From Azospirillum halopraeferens DSM 3675 (GTDB lineage Bacteria; Pseudomonadota; Alphaproteobacteria; Azospirillales; Azospirillaceae), in contig NZ_AUCF01000001.1 of the NCBI RefSeq assembly GCF_000429625.1, forward strand, positions 186,001-250,000: a DNA stretch of 64,000 bases, read 5' to 3'. Shown one piece after another: positions 7,479 to 15,645 of the stretch (the stretch's first letter is position 1; every line of letters starts with the position of its first letter). The notes under the pieces are model-generated. The model saw only the letters and a program-made list of their open reading frames with translations, was not told the DNA's origin and searched no databases. Position numbers and translations under genes: made by a program.

Positions 7479-10400
7479 GTGGCGCGTTCGGTCAACTTCG
7501 CGTTTCTGGCACGGCATGATGCCCAGCTCGACCGATTGGGGGCGCTGGCCGAGCGCTTCTTCGCCGATGATGCCAACACCACCATCATCAAGCTGCGCCA
7601 GTTCGCTGAACTCCTGGCCCAAATCACCGCGGCGAAGCTCGGGCTGTGGACGTCACCCGAGGAGAAGCAGGCGGACCTGTTGCGCCGCCTGCGCGACCGC
7701 GGCGCCCTGACGCGCGAGGTCGGAGACCTCTTCCACTTCATCCGCAAGGCCGGCAACGCCGCCGCCCATGACCTGGACGGCGACCACGCGACCGCGCTGT
7801 CCTGCCTGAAGCACGCGCGCACGTTGGGTGTCTGGTTTCATCGCACCGTCACGGGCGACCGCGCGTTTGCCCCGGGCCCCTTCGTGCCGCCGCCCGATCC
7901 GCGCGCCGAGGGTGCAGCGCTGAAGGCCGAGCTGGAGCGGTTGCGCCAGGCGGTTGCGGAACAGCAGTCGGCGCACGGGCGCATCGCGGCCGAGGCCCGG
8001 GCCGAAGCCGAACGGCGCCTGTCCGCCGAGGAGCGCGCCACTCGCGCCGAGGCCGAACGGCTGGAGTGGGAGCGGCTGGCGCAGGAGGCGGAGGCCGACC
8101 GTGCGCGCCTGGAAGCGGAACTGGCAACCGCCCAGGCCAGCGCCGCCGCCGAAGCGCCCGAAGCGATCCAGCACCGGGTCGAATTCGCGCAGGAGGTCGG
8201 CCGGGGCATCGACCTGGACGAGCGCGAGACCCGCCGCCTGATTGATGCACAACTCCGCGAAACGGGGTGGGAGGCCGACAGCGAGAGCCTCGCCTTCACG
8301 GCCGGCGTCCGTCCGCAGAAGGGGCGCAACCTTGCCATTGCGGAATGGCCGACAGGGAACGGTCCGGCCGATTACGTGCTCTTCGCCGGGCTAACCGCCG
8401 TGGCCGTGGTGGAGGCCAAGCGCTGCAACGCCGACGTCCCGGCCGCCATCGACCAAGCGCGCCGCTACGCCGAGGGCTTCGTCTCCCACGGCGACGCGGC
8501 GCCACCCGGGGAAGGTCCGTGGGGCGCTATCCGCGTGCCGTTCCTGTTCGCCACCAACGGCCGCCCCTTCCTGCGGCAGTTCGAGACGGCGTCCGGCACA
8601 TGGTTCCGCGACGCCCGCCACCCGGACAACCTGCGCAAGGCGCTGGACGGCTGGTACACCCCGTCCGGCCTGCTGGAGCTGCTGCGCAACGACCCGCGCG
8701 CGGCGCACGAGCGGCTGGCGCGCGACCCCTTCGCCTTCAACTTCCCGCTCCGCAACTACCAGGAGCGCGCCATCCGCCGGATCGAGGAGGCGATCGCCGC
8801 CGGCCGGCGCGAGGTTCTGGTGGCCATGGCGACCGGCACCGGCAAGACCAAGACCTGCATCGCGCTGGTCTACCGCCTGCTGAAGGCGCAACGCTTCCGC
8901 CGCATCCTGTTCCTGGTGGACCGCACGGCGCTGGGCGAGCAGGCCGGCAACGCGTTCAAGGAAACGCGGATGGAACACCACCGGGTCTTCGCCGACATCT
9001 TCGCGGTGAAGGACCCGGGCGAGATCGCCCCCGATCCCGAGACCAAGCTGCACATCGCCACCGTTCAGGCACTGGTCAAGCGCATCCTTTACAGCGACGA
9101 TCCGCCGCCCATCGACCAGTACGACTGCATCGTGGTGGACGAGTGCCACCGCGGCTACCTGCTCGACCGCGAGATGGCCGAGGACGAGATCCGCTTCCGC
9201 GACCAGGGCGACTACATCTCCAAGTACCGGCGGGTGCTCGACCGTTTCGATGCGGTGAAGATCGGCCTGACCGCCACGCCGGCCCTGCACACGGTGGAGA
9301 TCTTCGGCGAGCCGGCCTTCCGCTACACCTACCAGGAGGCGGTGATCGACGGCTGGCTGGTGGACCACGAGCCGCCGCTGCGCGCCCACACCGCGCTCAG
9401 CCAGGAGGGCATCCACTGGGGCGCGGGCGCGGCCGTGGACGTGCTGGACACCCGCACGGGCCAGCTCGACCTCATCCACCTGCCGGACGAGGTGCGGTTC
9501 GACGTCGAGGATTTCAACCGCAAGGTCATCACGCCGGACTTCAACCGCATCATCGCTGAATGGCTGGCCGGGCACATCGACCCCGGCCTGCCCGGCAAGA
9601 CCCTGGTGTTCTGCGCCACCGACCGGCACGCCGACATCGTCGTCGGCGCGCTCAAGGCGGCCTTCGCCGCGCGCTACGGCGCCGTCGAGGACGATTCGGT
9701 GGCGAAGATCACCGGCAAGTCCGACCAGCCGATGCAGCAGATCCGCCGCTTCAAGAACGAGGAATTGCCCAAGGTCGCGGTCACCGTCGACCTGCTGACC
9801 ACCGGCATCGACGTGCCGAAGATCGTCAACCTCGTCTTCATCCGCCGGGTCGGCAGCCGCATCCTGTACGAGCAGATGATCGGCCGCGGCACCCGCCTGT
9901 GCGAGGACCTGTTCGGCCCCGGCCAGCACAAGACCGCCTTCCGCATCTTCGACGCCGTCGGCCTCTACGCCGCCATGCAGGACCTGACGGAGATGCGGCC
10001 CGTCGTGGCGAACCCCAACATCACCTTCGCCCTGCTGATGGGGGAACTGGCCGAGGCCACCGGCACGCCGGTGGATGCGGCGCCGCCCACCGGCTTCGCG
10101 GAGGAGGGCCAGGCCCCCTTCGCCGGCCCGCCGGAGGCGGAGGACCGCCGGGCGAGCCAAGCGCGCTGGCTGGTTGGCCAGATCGTCGCCAAGCTGCACC
10201 GCAAGAAGCGCCGCCTGACCGACGCCGGCGCGCGGCGCTTCCGCGAGCTGGCCGGCACCGACCCCGACGGCTTCATCCGCCGCCTGCGCGACGCCCCGCC
10301 CGAGGAGGCCGCGCGCCTGCTCCTCGGCCACCGCGCGCTGATGGAGATGCTGGACACCCGCATCGGCGACGACCCGATCCACGTGCCGCTCTACACCGGC

Positions 10401-10958
10401 ACCGACGAGTTCCGCCACGAGGAGACCGGCTACGGCCCCGGCATCACCCGGCCCGAGGACTATCTCGCCAGCTTCCGCCGCTACCTGACCGAGAACCTCA
10501 ACCGCATCCCGGCGCTCGCCGCCGTTGCCAACGCCCCGCGCGACCTGACCCGCGCGCAGCTTCGCGAGGTGCGGCTGCGGTTGGAGCAGGACGGCTTCGG
10601 CGAGTCGGAACTGCGCGCCGCCTTCCGCGACGCCACCAACGCCGACATCGCCGCGTCGATCATCGGCTACATCCGCCAGGCGGCGCTGGGCGACCCGCTG
10701 ATCCCGTACGACGAGCGTGTGGACCGCGCCATGCGGCGGGTGCTATCCAGCCGAAGCTGGACGGCGGCGCAGCGGCAATGGCTGGAGCGGATCGCCCGGC
10801 AGATGAAGAAGGAGGTCGTTATAGACCGCGAGACTCTGGACCAGGGCGAGTTCCGCCAGCAGGGCGGGGGCTTTGTCCGGCTCAATCGGGTATTCGACGG
10901 GCGGCTGGAGGCGATCCTCGGAGAGATCAACGAGAGGATTTGGGAGAAGTTTGGGTGA
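7479..10958 (+). CDS. hsdR: Type I restriction enzyme, restriction/translocation subunit HsdR
   Basis: This 1159-residue motor and nuclease subunit pumps and cleaves DNA lacking the methylation placed by HsdM/HsdS. A DUF4145-like helical domain comes first (~1-110), then a long Ala/Glu/Arg coiled coil (~135-225). The HSDR_N endonuclease core shows 'PADYVLFAG' and 'VVEAKR' (Asp and Glu-x-Lys of the PD-ExK type). The helicase has Walker A 'ATGTGKT' (~451), 'DECHRGY' (~555), 'LTATPA' and a C-terminal helicase lobe with 'QMIGRGTRL'. The last ~250 residues fit the EcoEI-type R C-terminal domain. GTG 7479 follows GGGAGG. Its stop overlaps the next start (GTGA), so the genes are translationally coupled. 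Confidence 0.95.
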   Translation: MARSVNFAFLARHDAQLDRLGALAERFFADDANTTIIKLRQFAELLAQITAAKLGLWTSPEEKQADLLRRLRDRGALTREVGDLFHFIRKAGNAAAHDLDGDHATALSCLKHARTLGVWFHRTVTGDRAFAPGPFVPPPDPRAEGAALKAELERLRQAVAEQQSAHGRIAAEARAEAERRLSAEERATRAEAERLEWERLAQEAEADRARLEAELATAQASAAAEAPEAIQHRVEFAQEVGRGIDLDERETRRLIDAQLRETGWEADSESLAFTAGVRPQKGRNLAIAEWPTGNGPADYVLFAGLTAVAVVEAKRCNADVPAAIDQARRYAEGFVSHGDAAPPGEGPWGAIRVPFLFATNGRPFLRQFETASGTWFRDARHPDNLRKALDGWYTPSGLLELLRNDPRAAHERLARDPFAFNFPLRNYQERAIRRIEEAIAAGRREVLVAMATGTGKTKTCIALVYRLLKAQRFRRILFLVDRTALGEQAGNAFKETRMEHHRVFADIFAVKDPGEIAPDPETKLHIATVQALVKRILYSDDPPPIDQYDCIVVDECHRGYLLDREMAEDEIRFRDQGDYISKYRRVLDRFDAVKIGLTATPALHTVEIFGEPAFRYTYQEAVIDGWLVDHEPPLRAHTALSQEGIHWGAGAAVDVLDTRTGQLDLIHLPDEVRFDVEDFNRKVITPDFNRIIAEWLAGHIDPGLPGKTLVFCATDRHADIVVGALKAAFAARYGAVEDDSVAKITGKSDQPMQQIRRFKNEELPKVAVTVDLLTTGIDVPKIVNLVFIRRVGSRILYEQMIGRGTRLCEDLFGPGQHKTAFRIFDAVGLYAAMQDLTEMRPVVANPNITFALLMGELAEATGTPVDAAPPTGFAEEGQAPFAGPPEAEDRRASQARWLVGQIVAKLHRKKRRLTDAGARRFRELAGTDPDGFIRRLRDAPPEEAARLLLGHRALMEMLDTRIGDDPIHVPLYTGTDEFRHEETGYGPGITRPEDYLASFRRYLTENLNRIPALAAVANAPRDLTRAQLREVRLRLEQDGFGESELRAAFRDATNADIAASIIGYIRQAALGDPLIPYDERVDRAMRRVLSSRSWTAAQRQWLERIARQMKKEVVIDRETLDQGEFRQQGGGFVRLNRVFDGRLEAILGEINERIWEKFG

Positions 10959-11842
10959 AGAAGCGAGGCGCAAATTTTAACCGATACGGGTTATGGCTGG
11001 GAAATACATGGGCTCATCGCGTATTCAAGGCGCACCACACAGAACTTAATCACTGGTATTGGTCGTTTGTTCCGGCATCGGAGTATTGTAAGCATATTGT
11101 AAGAAAAAGTGGCGGAGTAAGCCCAAGATCCCTGTTCCATGTTTCTGGGCCAAACCTTCGGAGGGTTCATGATCGTCCATCTGAATGGACCAAGCATTTT
11201 AATGATTTCGGCAATTGGGCGCGGCTTTCCGTCATAATGTCGGCATGTTCATACTTGGAAATGTATATTCAGTCTGTCGTTGAGCTTGCGCTCCTTTCTG
11301 ATCCTGCCGTTCGTCATGGGAAGACAAGAATTATTGATGGCGTCCACTGGGTAAAGGTCGGGATAAGAGAAGACAACACCAGCCTCGTAAACTCTTGCAC
11401 GAAAGGTGAGTGGCCAAAGAGGGCATCCAACTACAAAAATATATTTGGTGTCGTGCCGGAGGTGATAAATAAAAACATTGGAGAATTGGAGAGTATAAGG
11501 AAATTTAGAAACTCTGTCGGGCATAGCTTCGGAAGGCCGTTAAGTAGATTTAGAGATCCATTGGTTATGAGCTTTGATAATACAGAGAGGATAAGTGAAA
11601 AAAGAATGCAAAGATGGTTGGGGTTGATCGATGATATTGCGCTTTCAGTGGATCAACATTTGGTTCATCATATAGGTGAATTTGAGGCTGTGTGGCTATT
11701 TCATCGGATGGACGTGTCTGGTGAAACGAGGGGTGACGGCGGGCGAGCGCGGCCACTTTCCAAGAAGCTTGGACAGATGTTTAGTGGTGGTCCTGGGATA
11801 GGGTTCTGTCGGCAATTGGTTTCTTACTATGATGGGTTGTAG
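10955..11842 (+). CDS. HEPN-motif protein embedded in the type I R-M operon
   Basis: This 295-residue protein has no recognised relatives by eye. It starts at GTG 10955, overlapping the hsdR stop by four bases, and ends just before hsdM, so it belongs to the R-M operon. The motif 'FRNSVGHSF' (R185, H190) fits the RNxxxH signature of HEPN domains, which are often metal-independent RNases in toxin and anti-phage systems. It is preceded by the helical stretch 'NKNIGELESIRKF'. GC content is visibly far lower than in hsdR and hsdM (many AAT, ATA and TTT codons), so it was probably acquired separately. It may be an RNA-cleaving back-up effector or a structural adaptor. HEPN is inferred from motif and context only. 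Confidence 0.7.
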   Translation: MKKRGANFNRYGLWLGNTWAHRVFKAHHTELNHWYWSFVPASEYCKHIVRKSGGVSPRSLFHVSGPNLRRVHDRPSEWTKHFNDFGNWARLSVIMSACSYLEMYIQSVVELALLSDPAVRHGKTRIIDGVHWVKVGIREDNTSLVNSCTKGEWPKRASNYKNIFGVVPEVINKNIGELESIRKFRNSVGHSFGRPLSRFRDPLVMSFDNTERISEKRMQRWLGLIDDIALSVDQHLVHHIGEFEAVWLFHRMDVSGETRGDGGRARPLSKKLGQMFSGGPGIGFCRQLVSYYDGL

Positions 11843-11846
11843 CAGT

Positions 11847-13298
11847 ATGACCGCCACCACCGACATCGTCGCCAAGCTCTGGAATCTCTGCCACATCCTG
11901 CGGGATGACGGGATCACGTACCACCAGTACGTGACGGAATTGACCTACCTGATCTTCCTCAAGATGGCGGCGGAGACCGGCGCGGAGGACCAGTTGCCCG
12001 AGCATCACCGCTGGGCCGACATCCGCAAACACCAGGGGGTGGAGCAGCTCACCTTTTATAAGGAGCTCCTGATCCACTTGGGAACTTACGGCTCGGCGCA
12101 GGTGCAGGCGATCTTCCAGAACGCGCAGACCTCGCTGCGCCAGCCGCGCATCCTCAAGGCGCTGGTGGAGGCCATCGACGGGCTGGACTGGTACTCGGCG
12201 CGCGAGGAAGGCCTCGGCAACATGTACGAGGGCTTGCTGGAGCGCAACGCGACCGAGAAGAAGTCGGGGGCGGGGCAGTACTTCACGCCGCGCCCGCTGA
12301 TCGACTCCATGGTCGCGCTGATGCAGCCGAAGGCGGGCGAGTACGTGCAGGACCCGGCGGCGGGCACCGGCGGCTTCCTGATCGCCGCCGACCGCTGGAT
12401 CAAGGCGCACACCAACGACCTGTGGGACCTGACCGAGGCCGAGCAGTACTTCCAGCGCCACAACGCCTTCTACGGCATGGAGCTGGTGCCGGACGCCCAC
12501 CGGCTGGGGCTGATGAACCTGATGCTGCACGACGTGTCGGGCGACCTGCAGCTCGGCGACGCGCTGTCGGAGCAGGGGACGCGGCTGCACAAGGCCGACC
12601 TGATCCTCACCAACCCGCCCTTCGGCACCAAGAAGGGCGGCGGCCTGCCGTCGCGTGACGACTTCACCTATCCCACCTCCAACAAACAGTTGGCCTTCCT
12701 TCAGCACATCTACCGGGGGCTGAAGCCCGGTGGGCGCGCCGCGGTGGTGCTGCCCGACAACGTGCTGTTCGAGGACAACACCGGCCGCGACATCCGCCGC
12801 GACCTGATGGACAAGTGCGACCTGCACACCATCCTGCGCCTGCCCACCGGCATCTTCTACAGCCAGGGCGTCAAGACCAACGTTCTGTTCTTCACGCGCG
12901 GCCGCACCGACAAGGGCAACACCGCGGACGTCTGGGTCTACGACCTGCGCTCCAACATGCCCCAGTTCGGCAAGACCCGCCCGCTGACGCGCGAGCACTT
13001 CATTGACTTCGAGGCCGCCTTCGGCCCCGACCCGCTGGGCAAGGCGCCGCGCACGGATGAGGGCGAGCAGGGCCGCTTCCGCCGGTTCACCCGCGAGCAG
13101 ATCGCCGCGCGCGGCGACAACCTGGACGTCACGTGGCTGCGCGACGAAGGCGCCGACGACGCGCTGCCCGAACCCGACGTGATCGCCGCCGAGATCATCG
13201 ACACCCTGCGCACCGCGCTGGAGGAGATGGAGGCGCTGACGGACATGCTGGGGTCGGACGAGGACGCCGATGGTGCCGTGGCGGAGGCAGCGGAATGA
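11847..13298 (+). CDS. hsdM: Type I restriction-modification system methyltransferase subunit HsdM
   Basis: HsdM is an adenine-N6 DNA methyltransferase that, with HsdS, marks the recognition site and forms the core of the R2M2S complex. The 483-residue product opens with the usual N-terminal helical domain ('IVAKLWNLCHILRDDG'). The AdoMet-binding motif 'DPAAGTGGFL' is near residue 169 and the catalytic 'NPPF' near residue 255. In-frame ATGs also exist at 11829 and 11832 inside the previous gene; 11847 is chosen because family members begin at this point. The stop overlaps the hsdS start (ATGA at 13295-13298). GC content returns to chromosomal level here. Confidence 0.95.
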   Translation: MTATTDIVAKLWNLCHILRDDGITYHQYVTELTYLIFLKMAAETGAEDQLPEHHRWADIRKHQGVEQLTFYKELLIHLGTYGSAQVQAIFQNAQTSLRQPRILKALVEAIDGLDWYSAREEGLGNMYEGLLERNATEKKSGAGQYFTPRPLIDSMVALMQPKAGEYVQDPAAGTGGFLIAADRWIKAHTNDLWDLTEAEQYFQRHNAFYGMELVPDAHRLGLMNLMLHDVSGDLQLGDALSEQGTRLHKADLILTNPPFGTKKGGGLPSRDDFTYPTSNKQLAFLQHIYRGLKPGGRAAVVLPDNVLFEDNTGRDIRRDLMDKCDLHTILRLPTGIFYSQGVKTNVLFFTRGRTDKGNTADVWVYDLRSNMPQFGKTRPLTREHFIDFEAAFGPDPLGKAPRTDEGEQGRFRRFTREQIAARGDNLDVTWLRDEGADDALPEPDVIAAEIIDTLRTALEEMEALTDMLGSDEDADGAVAEAAE

Positions 13299-14692
13299 GC
13301 GGGCGGGAACTGCCGGCGGGGTGGGTTGAAACGACAATCGGAGAGGTAACCCGTCCTTATCGCACTGTGGATCCAACTCACGATCCAGAAGCAACTTTTC
13401 GGTACATCGACATTGGCGCCATCGATAACGTAACGCATACAATCAGCAGCATTAAGATTTTTTCCGGAAAGAATGCACCGTCACGGGCTCGCCGAGTTGT
13501 TGCCCGTGGCGATGTGTTGTACTCAACGGTACGGCCTTATTTGAAAAACATCGCCGAGGTGCCAGCGGAGTTCGATGGATCCCTGACGTCTACAGGAATA
13601 GCTGTTCTCCGGCCCTCAGCGGGTATTCTGTCAAATTACTTGCGCCTTTGGGTTCTCACTGAGGAATTTGCCAAATCCATTGGGTCGTCGATGGATGGAT
13701 CTCTGTATCCAGCTGTTCGCGATTCTGACGTGGAGGCGGCGCCGGTCGCGCTTCCGCCCCTCGCCGAACAGCGCCGCATTGTCGAGAAGATCGAGGCACT
13801 GACGGCGCGTTCGCGCCGGGCGCGCGAGGCGCTGGGCGCTCTGCCGGCGCTCATCGACCGCTACCGCCAATCCATCCTCGCCGCCGCCTTCCGTGGCGAT
13901 CTGACGGCGAAAGATCAAGGGAATGATGGACGTGACTTAGAGCCGGGTGAGGGGCCGTATCCGATTCCCCACGAATGGAAGTGGGCGGCGATGCAGGACC
14001 TAGTGTCCTCCGGGCCTCAAAACGGCCTGTACCTGCCAAAGAGCAAGTACGGCGCCGGACACCCTATTTTAAGGATCGACAACTTCCAAGATTATTCTAG
14101 CAGCGCCGCAGTTGAGTTCAAAAAGGTGGAGCTGAGTAGCTCGGAGCGGGAGGTTTACGGCCTTTCGGTCAACGACATTGTCATCAATCGGGTCAATGCT
14201 CCATCTCACCTCGGAAAGTGCATGGTTGTCTCCGAGCGGCACGTTCCTGCTGTTTTTGAGAGTAACATGATGCGCTTGCGCGTTAAAGGCGACGTTCCTG
14301 CGCGTTATGTTGCGTACTTTCTGAAATCGCCAGCAGGACGCAAGGCCTTGTTAAGCAATGCAAAGTGGGCTGTCAACCAAGCCAGTATCAATCAGGGAGA
14401 CGTACTCGCAACTCCTGTACCGCTTCCGGTCCATTCCGGCGAGATGCAGGAAATCGTTGACTGCATAGAATCTGCATTGGCGAAGATTGAAGCTTTCGGA
14501 GCTGGGGTTGAATCAATGTTTGACCGCCTCTCCACCCTCGACCAATCGATCCTCGCCAAGGCGTTCCGGGGCGAGCTGGTGCCGCAGGATCCGAACGACG
14601 AGCCGGCCTCGGTGCTGCTGGAGCGCATCCGGGCCGAGCGCGCGGCGGCGGGGGAGAAGCCGCGGCGCGGCCGTCCTCGCAGGGCGGGCTGA
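13295..14692 (+). CDS. hsdS: Type I restriction-modification specificity subunit HsdS
   Basis: HsdS is the DNA-reading subunit of the type I complex and defines a bipartite target. The 465 residues show the typical double arrangement. Target recognition domain 1 covers ~5-155 and the conserved helix ~155-205 ('LPPLAEQRRIVEKIEAL'). Target recognition domain 2 covers ~230-395, followed by a second conserved helix ending in 'ILAKAFRGELVPQDPNDE'. The recognition domains are lower in GC than the conserved helices, as expected for parts exchanged by recombination. The start overlaps hsdM by four bases. The recognised sequence cannot be derived from sequence alone. Confidence 0.95.
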   Translation: MSGRELPAGWVETTIGEVTRPYRTVDPTHDPEATFRYIDIGAIDNVTHTISSIKIFSGKNAPSRARRVVARGDVLYSTVRPYLKNIAEVPAEFDGSLTSTGIAVLRPSAGILSNYLRLWVLTEEFAKSIGSSMDGSLYPAVRDSDVEAAPVALPPLAEQRRIVEKIEALTARSRRAREALGALPALIDRYRQSILAAAFRGDLTAKDQGNDGRDLEPGEGPYPIPHEWKWAAMQDLVSSGPQNGLYLPKSKYGAGHPILRIDNFQDYSSSAAVEFKKVELSSSEREVYGLSVNDIVINRVNAPSHLGKCMVVSERHVPAVFESNMMRLRVKGDVPARYVAYFLKSPAGRKALLSNAKWAVNQASINQGDVLATPVPLPVHSGEMQEIVDCIESALAKIEAFGAGVESMFDRLSTLDQSILAKAFRGELVPQDPNDEPASVLLERIRAERAAAGEKPRRGRPRRAG

Positions 14693-14705
14693 GGGGGCGG
14701 CGCCC

Positions 14706-15290
14706 ATGTCCGACATCAAGGTGTTCCGCGTCACCCCTACCGGCTTCGCCGAGTTGCCGACCAAGTCGGCCAGCATCGAGAAGTCACTGCAAACGCTGTT
14801 CGAGGCGAACCTGGAAGCGCTGCTCGGCGTGCGCTTCCTCGCCGGCGAGTACGTGACGGGCAAGGCGCACGGCGGGCGCATCGACGCGCTGGGCATCGAC
14901 GAGTACGGCTGCCCGGTGATCATCGAGTACAATCGCACCATCAACGAGAACATCATCAGCCAGCAGCTCTTCCACCTCGACTGGCTGCTCGACCACCGCA
15001 AGGAGTTCCAGTGGCTGGTGATGGAGACGCCGGGCACCGACGCGGCCAAGGCGGTGGAGTGGTCGGCGCCGCGCCTGCTGTGCATCGCCGGCGACTTCAC
15101 CGATTACGACCGGCACGCGGTCAAGCAGATCAACCGCATCTCGTATGTTGTCCGACGATTACCGCAGGGAAGAGCGCGCGGGCACCGTCGCCGCCAGTAC
15201 CAGACGCCGGATCGCAGGGAGAGGTGGTCAACTTCGCCACGCTCGGTCATTCCGGGCCGGCCGGGGTGCGCGCAGCCCGTAAGCTCCTGA
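14706..15290 (+). CDS. Nuclease-like DUF protein of R-M islands, apparently C-terminally truncated
   Basis: The first ~144 residues match a family often encoded beside type I R-M and other defence genes (DUF5655-like, with a PD-(D/E)xK-type core). The pattern is 'KSLQTLFEANLEALLGVRF', then 'GGRIDALGIDEYGCPVIIEY' and 'SAPRLLCIAGDFTDYD'. The normal Lys after IIEY appears as Asn here. After 'HAVKQINR' (about 15138) the similarity stops and a basic, low-complexity tail runs to the stop. Family members, as remembered, continue for well over 100 residues more. The break lies about 170 bp from the tRNA gene, so the 3' part may have been lost at the island edge. It is probably non-functional or altered. 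Confidence 0.65.
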   Translation: MSDIKVFRVTPTGFAELPTKSASIEKSLQTLFEANLEALLGVRFLAGEYVTGKAHGGRIDALGIDEYGCPVIIEYNRTINENIISQQLFHLDWLLDHRKEFQWLVMETPGTDAAKAVEWSAPRLLCIAGDFTDYDRHAVKQINRISYVVRRLPQGRARGHRRRQYQTPDRRERWSTSPRSVIPGRPGCAQPVSS

Positions 15291-15645
15291 AAGTACCGGA
15301 CGTTTGGAGAAAGTGGTTGGGGGACTAGGATTCGAACCTAGGCTGGCGGAGTCAGAGTCCGCTGTCCTACCGCTAGACGATCCCCCAATCCGGGATGCCG
15401 GCCCGGTGAGGGGCGGCAGCGGCGTTTCGCCGCGTCTCGGTGTGGGCGGGCTTGTAGCACCGAGAGTGTGGATTGTGAAGCCTTTTTTTCCCCTCGGCAC
15501 CGCCGCCGCCCGATGCACCCCCTTCGAAAGCGGCTCTTCGCCCGGCCGGCCGGAAAGGCTAAACTGGCGGCCTTTCCGATGCGGGCCGGCGGGTCCGCAA
15601 CGAAGGCGGCCGGCCAAGGACGCACGGGGAAGGACGGGAGGCGCG
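15291..15645. other. Non-coding region holding tRNA-Gln and the ppx leader
   Basis: Apart from the tRNA gene at 15314-15387, no gene was found in this 355-bp stretch. The part from 15388 to 15645 is the divergent leader between the leftward tRNA and the rightward ppx gene, and should hold both promoters. No clear -35/-10 pair was seen. Confidence 0.5.
15314..15387 (-). tRNA. tRNA-Gln (anticodon CUG)
   Basis: The reverse strand folds as a complete tRNA. The acceptor stem is TGGGGGA/TCCCCCA, with encoded ACCA at the 3' end (15317-15314). The T arm is CTAGG TTCGAAT CCTAG. The anticodon arm GCGGA-CTCTGAC-TCCGC carries CTG in the loop, reading the Gln codon CAG. The length with CCA is 74 bases. 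Its 3' end points into the R-M island, and a partial copy of this end lies at 7179-7198. Confidence 0.95.

Noticed and set aside
8391-10418. A 675-codon minus-strand open frame over hsdR
   Set aside because: It is a shadow of hsdR with no recognisable domain and the usual low-complexity Val/Gly/His composition.
9560-10954. Extension of the HEPN-motif gene frame upstream into hsdR
   Set aside because: The upstream part is Pro/Arg/Ala-rich shadow of hsdR. Real character begins at GTG 10955.
15011-15328. A 105-codon plus frame running into the tRNA gene
   Set aside because: Its first half is shadow of the nuclease-like gene and its end reads into the tRNA, so it is not a gene, though it shows how the island edge is scrambled.
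7179-15387. Search for an integrase or transposase gene in the island
   Set aside because: No frame with integrase or transposase motifs exists in the segment, so mobility is inferred from the tRNA repeat only.
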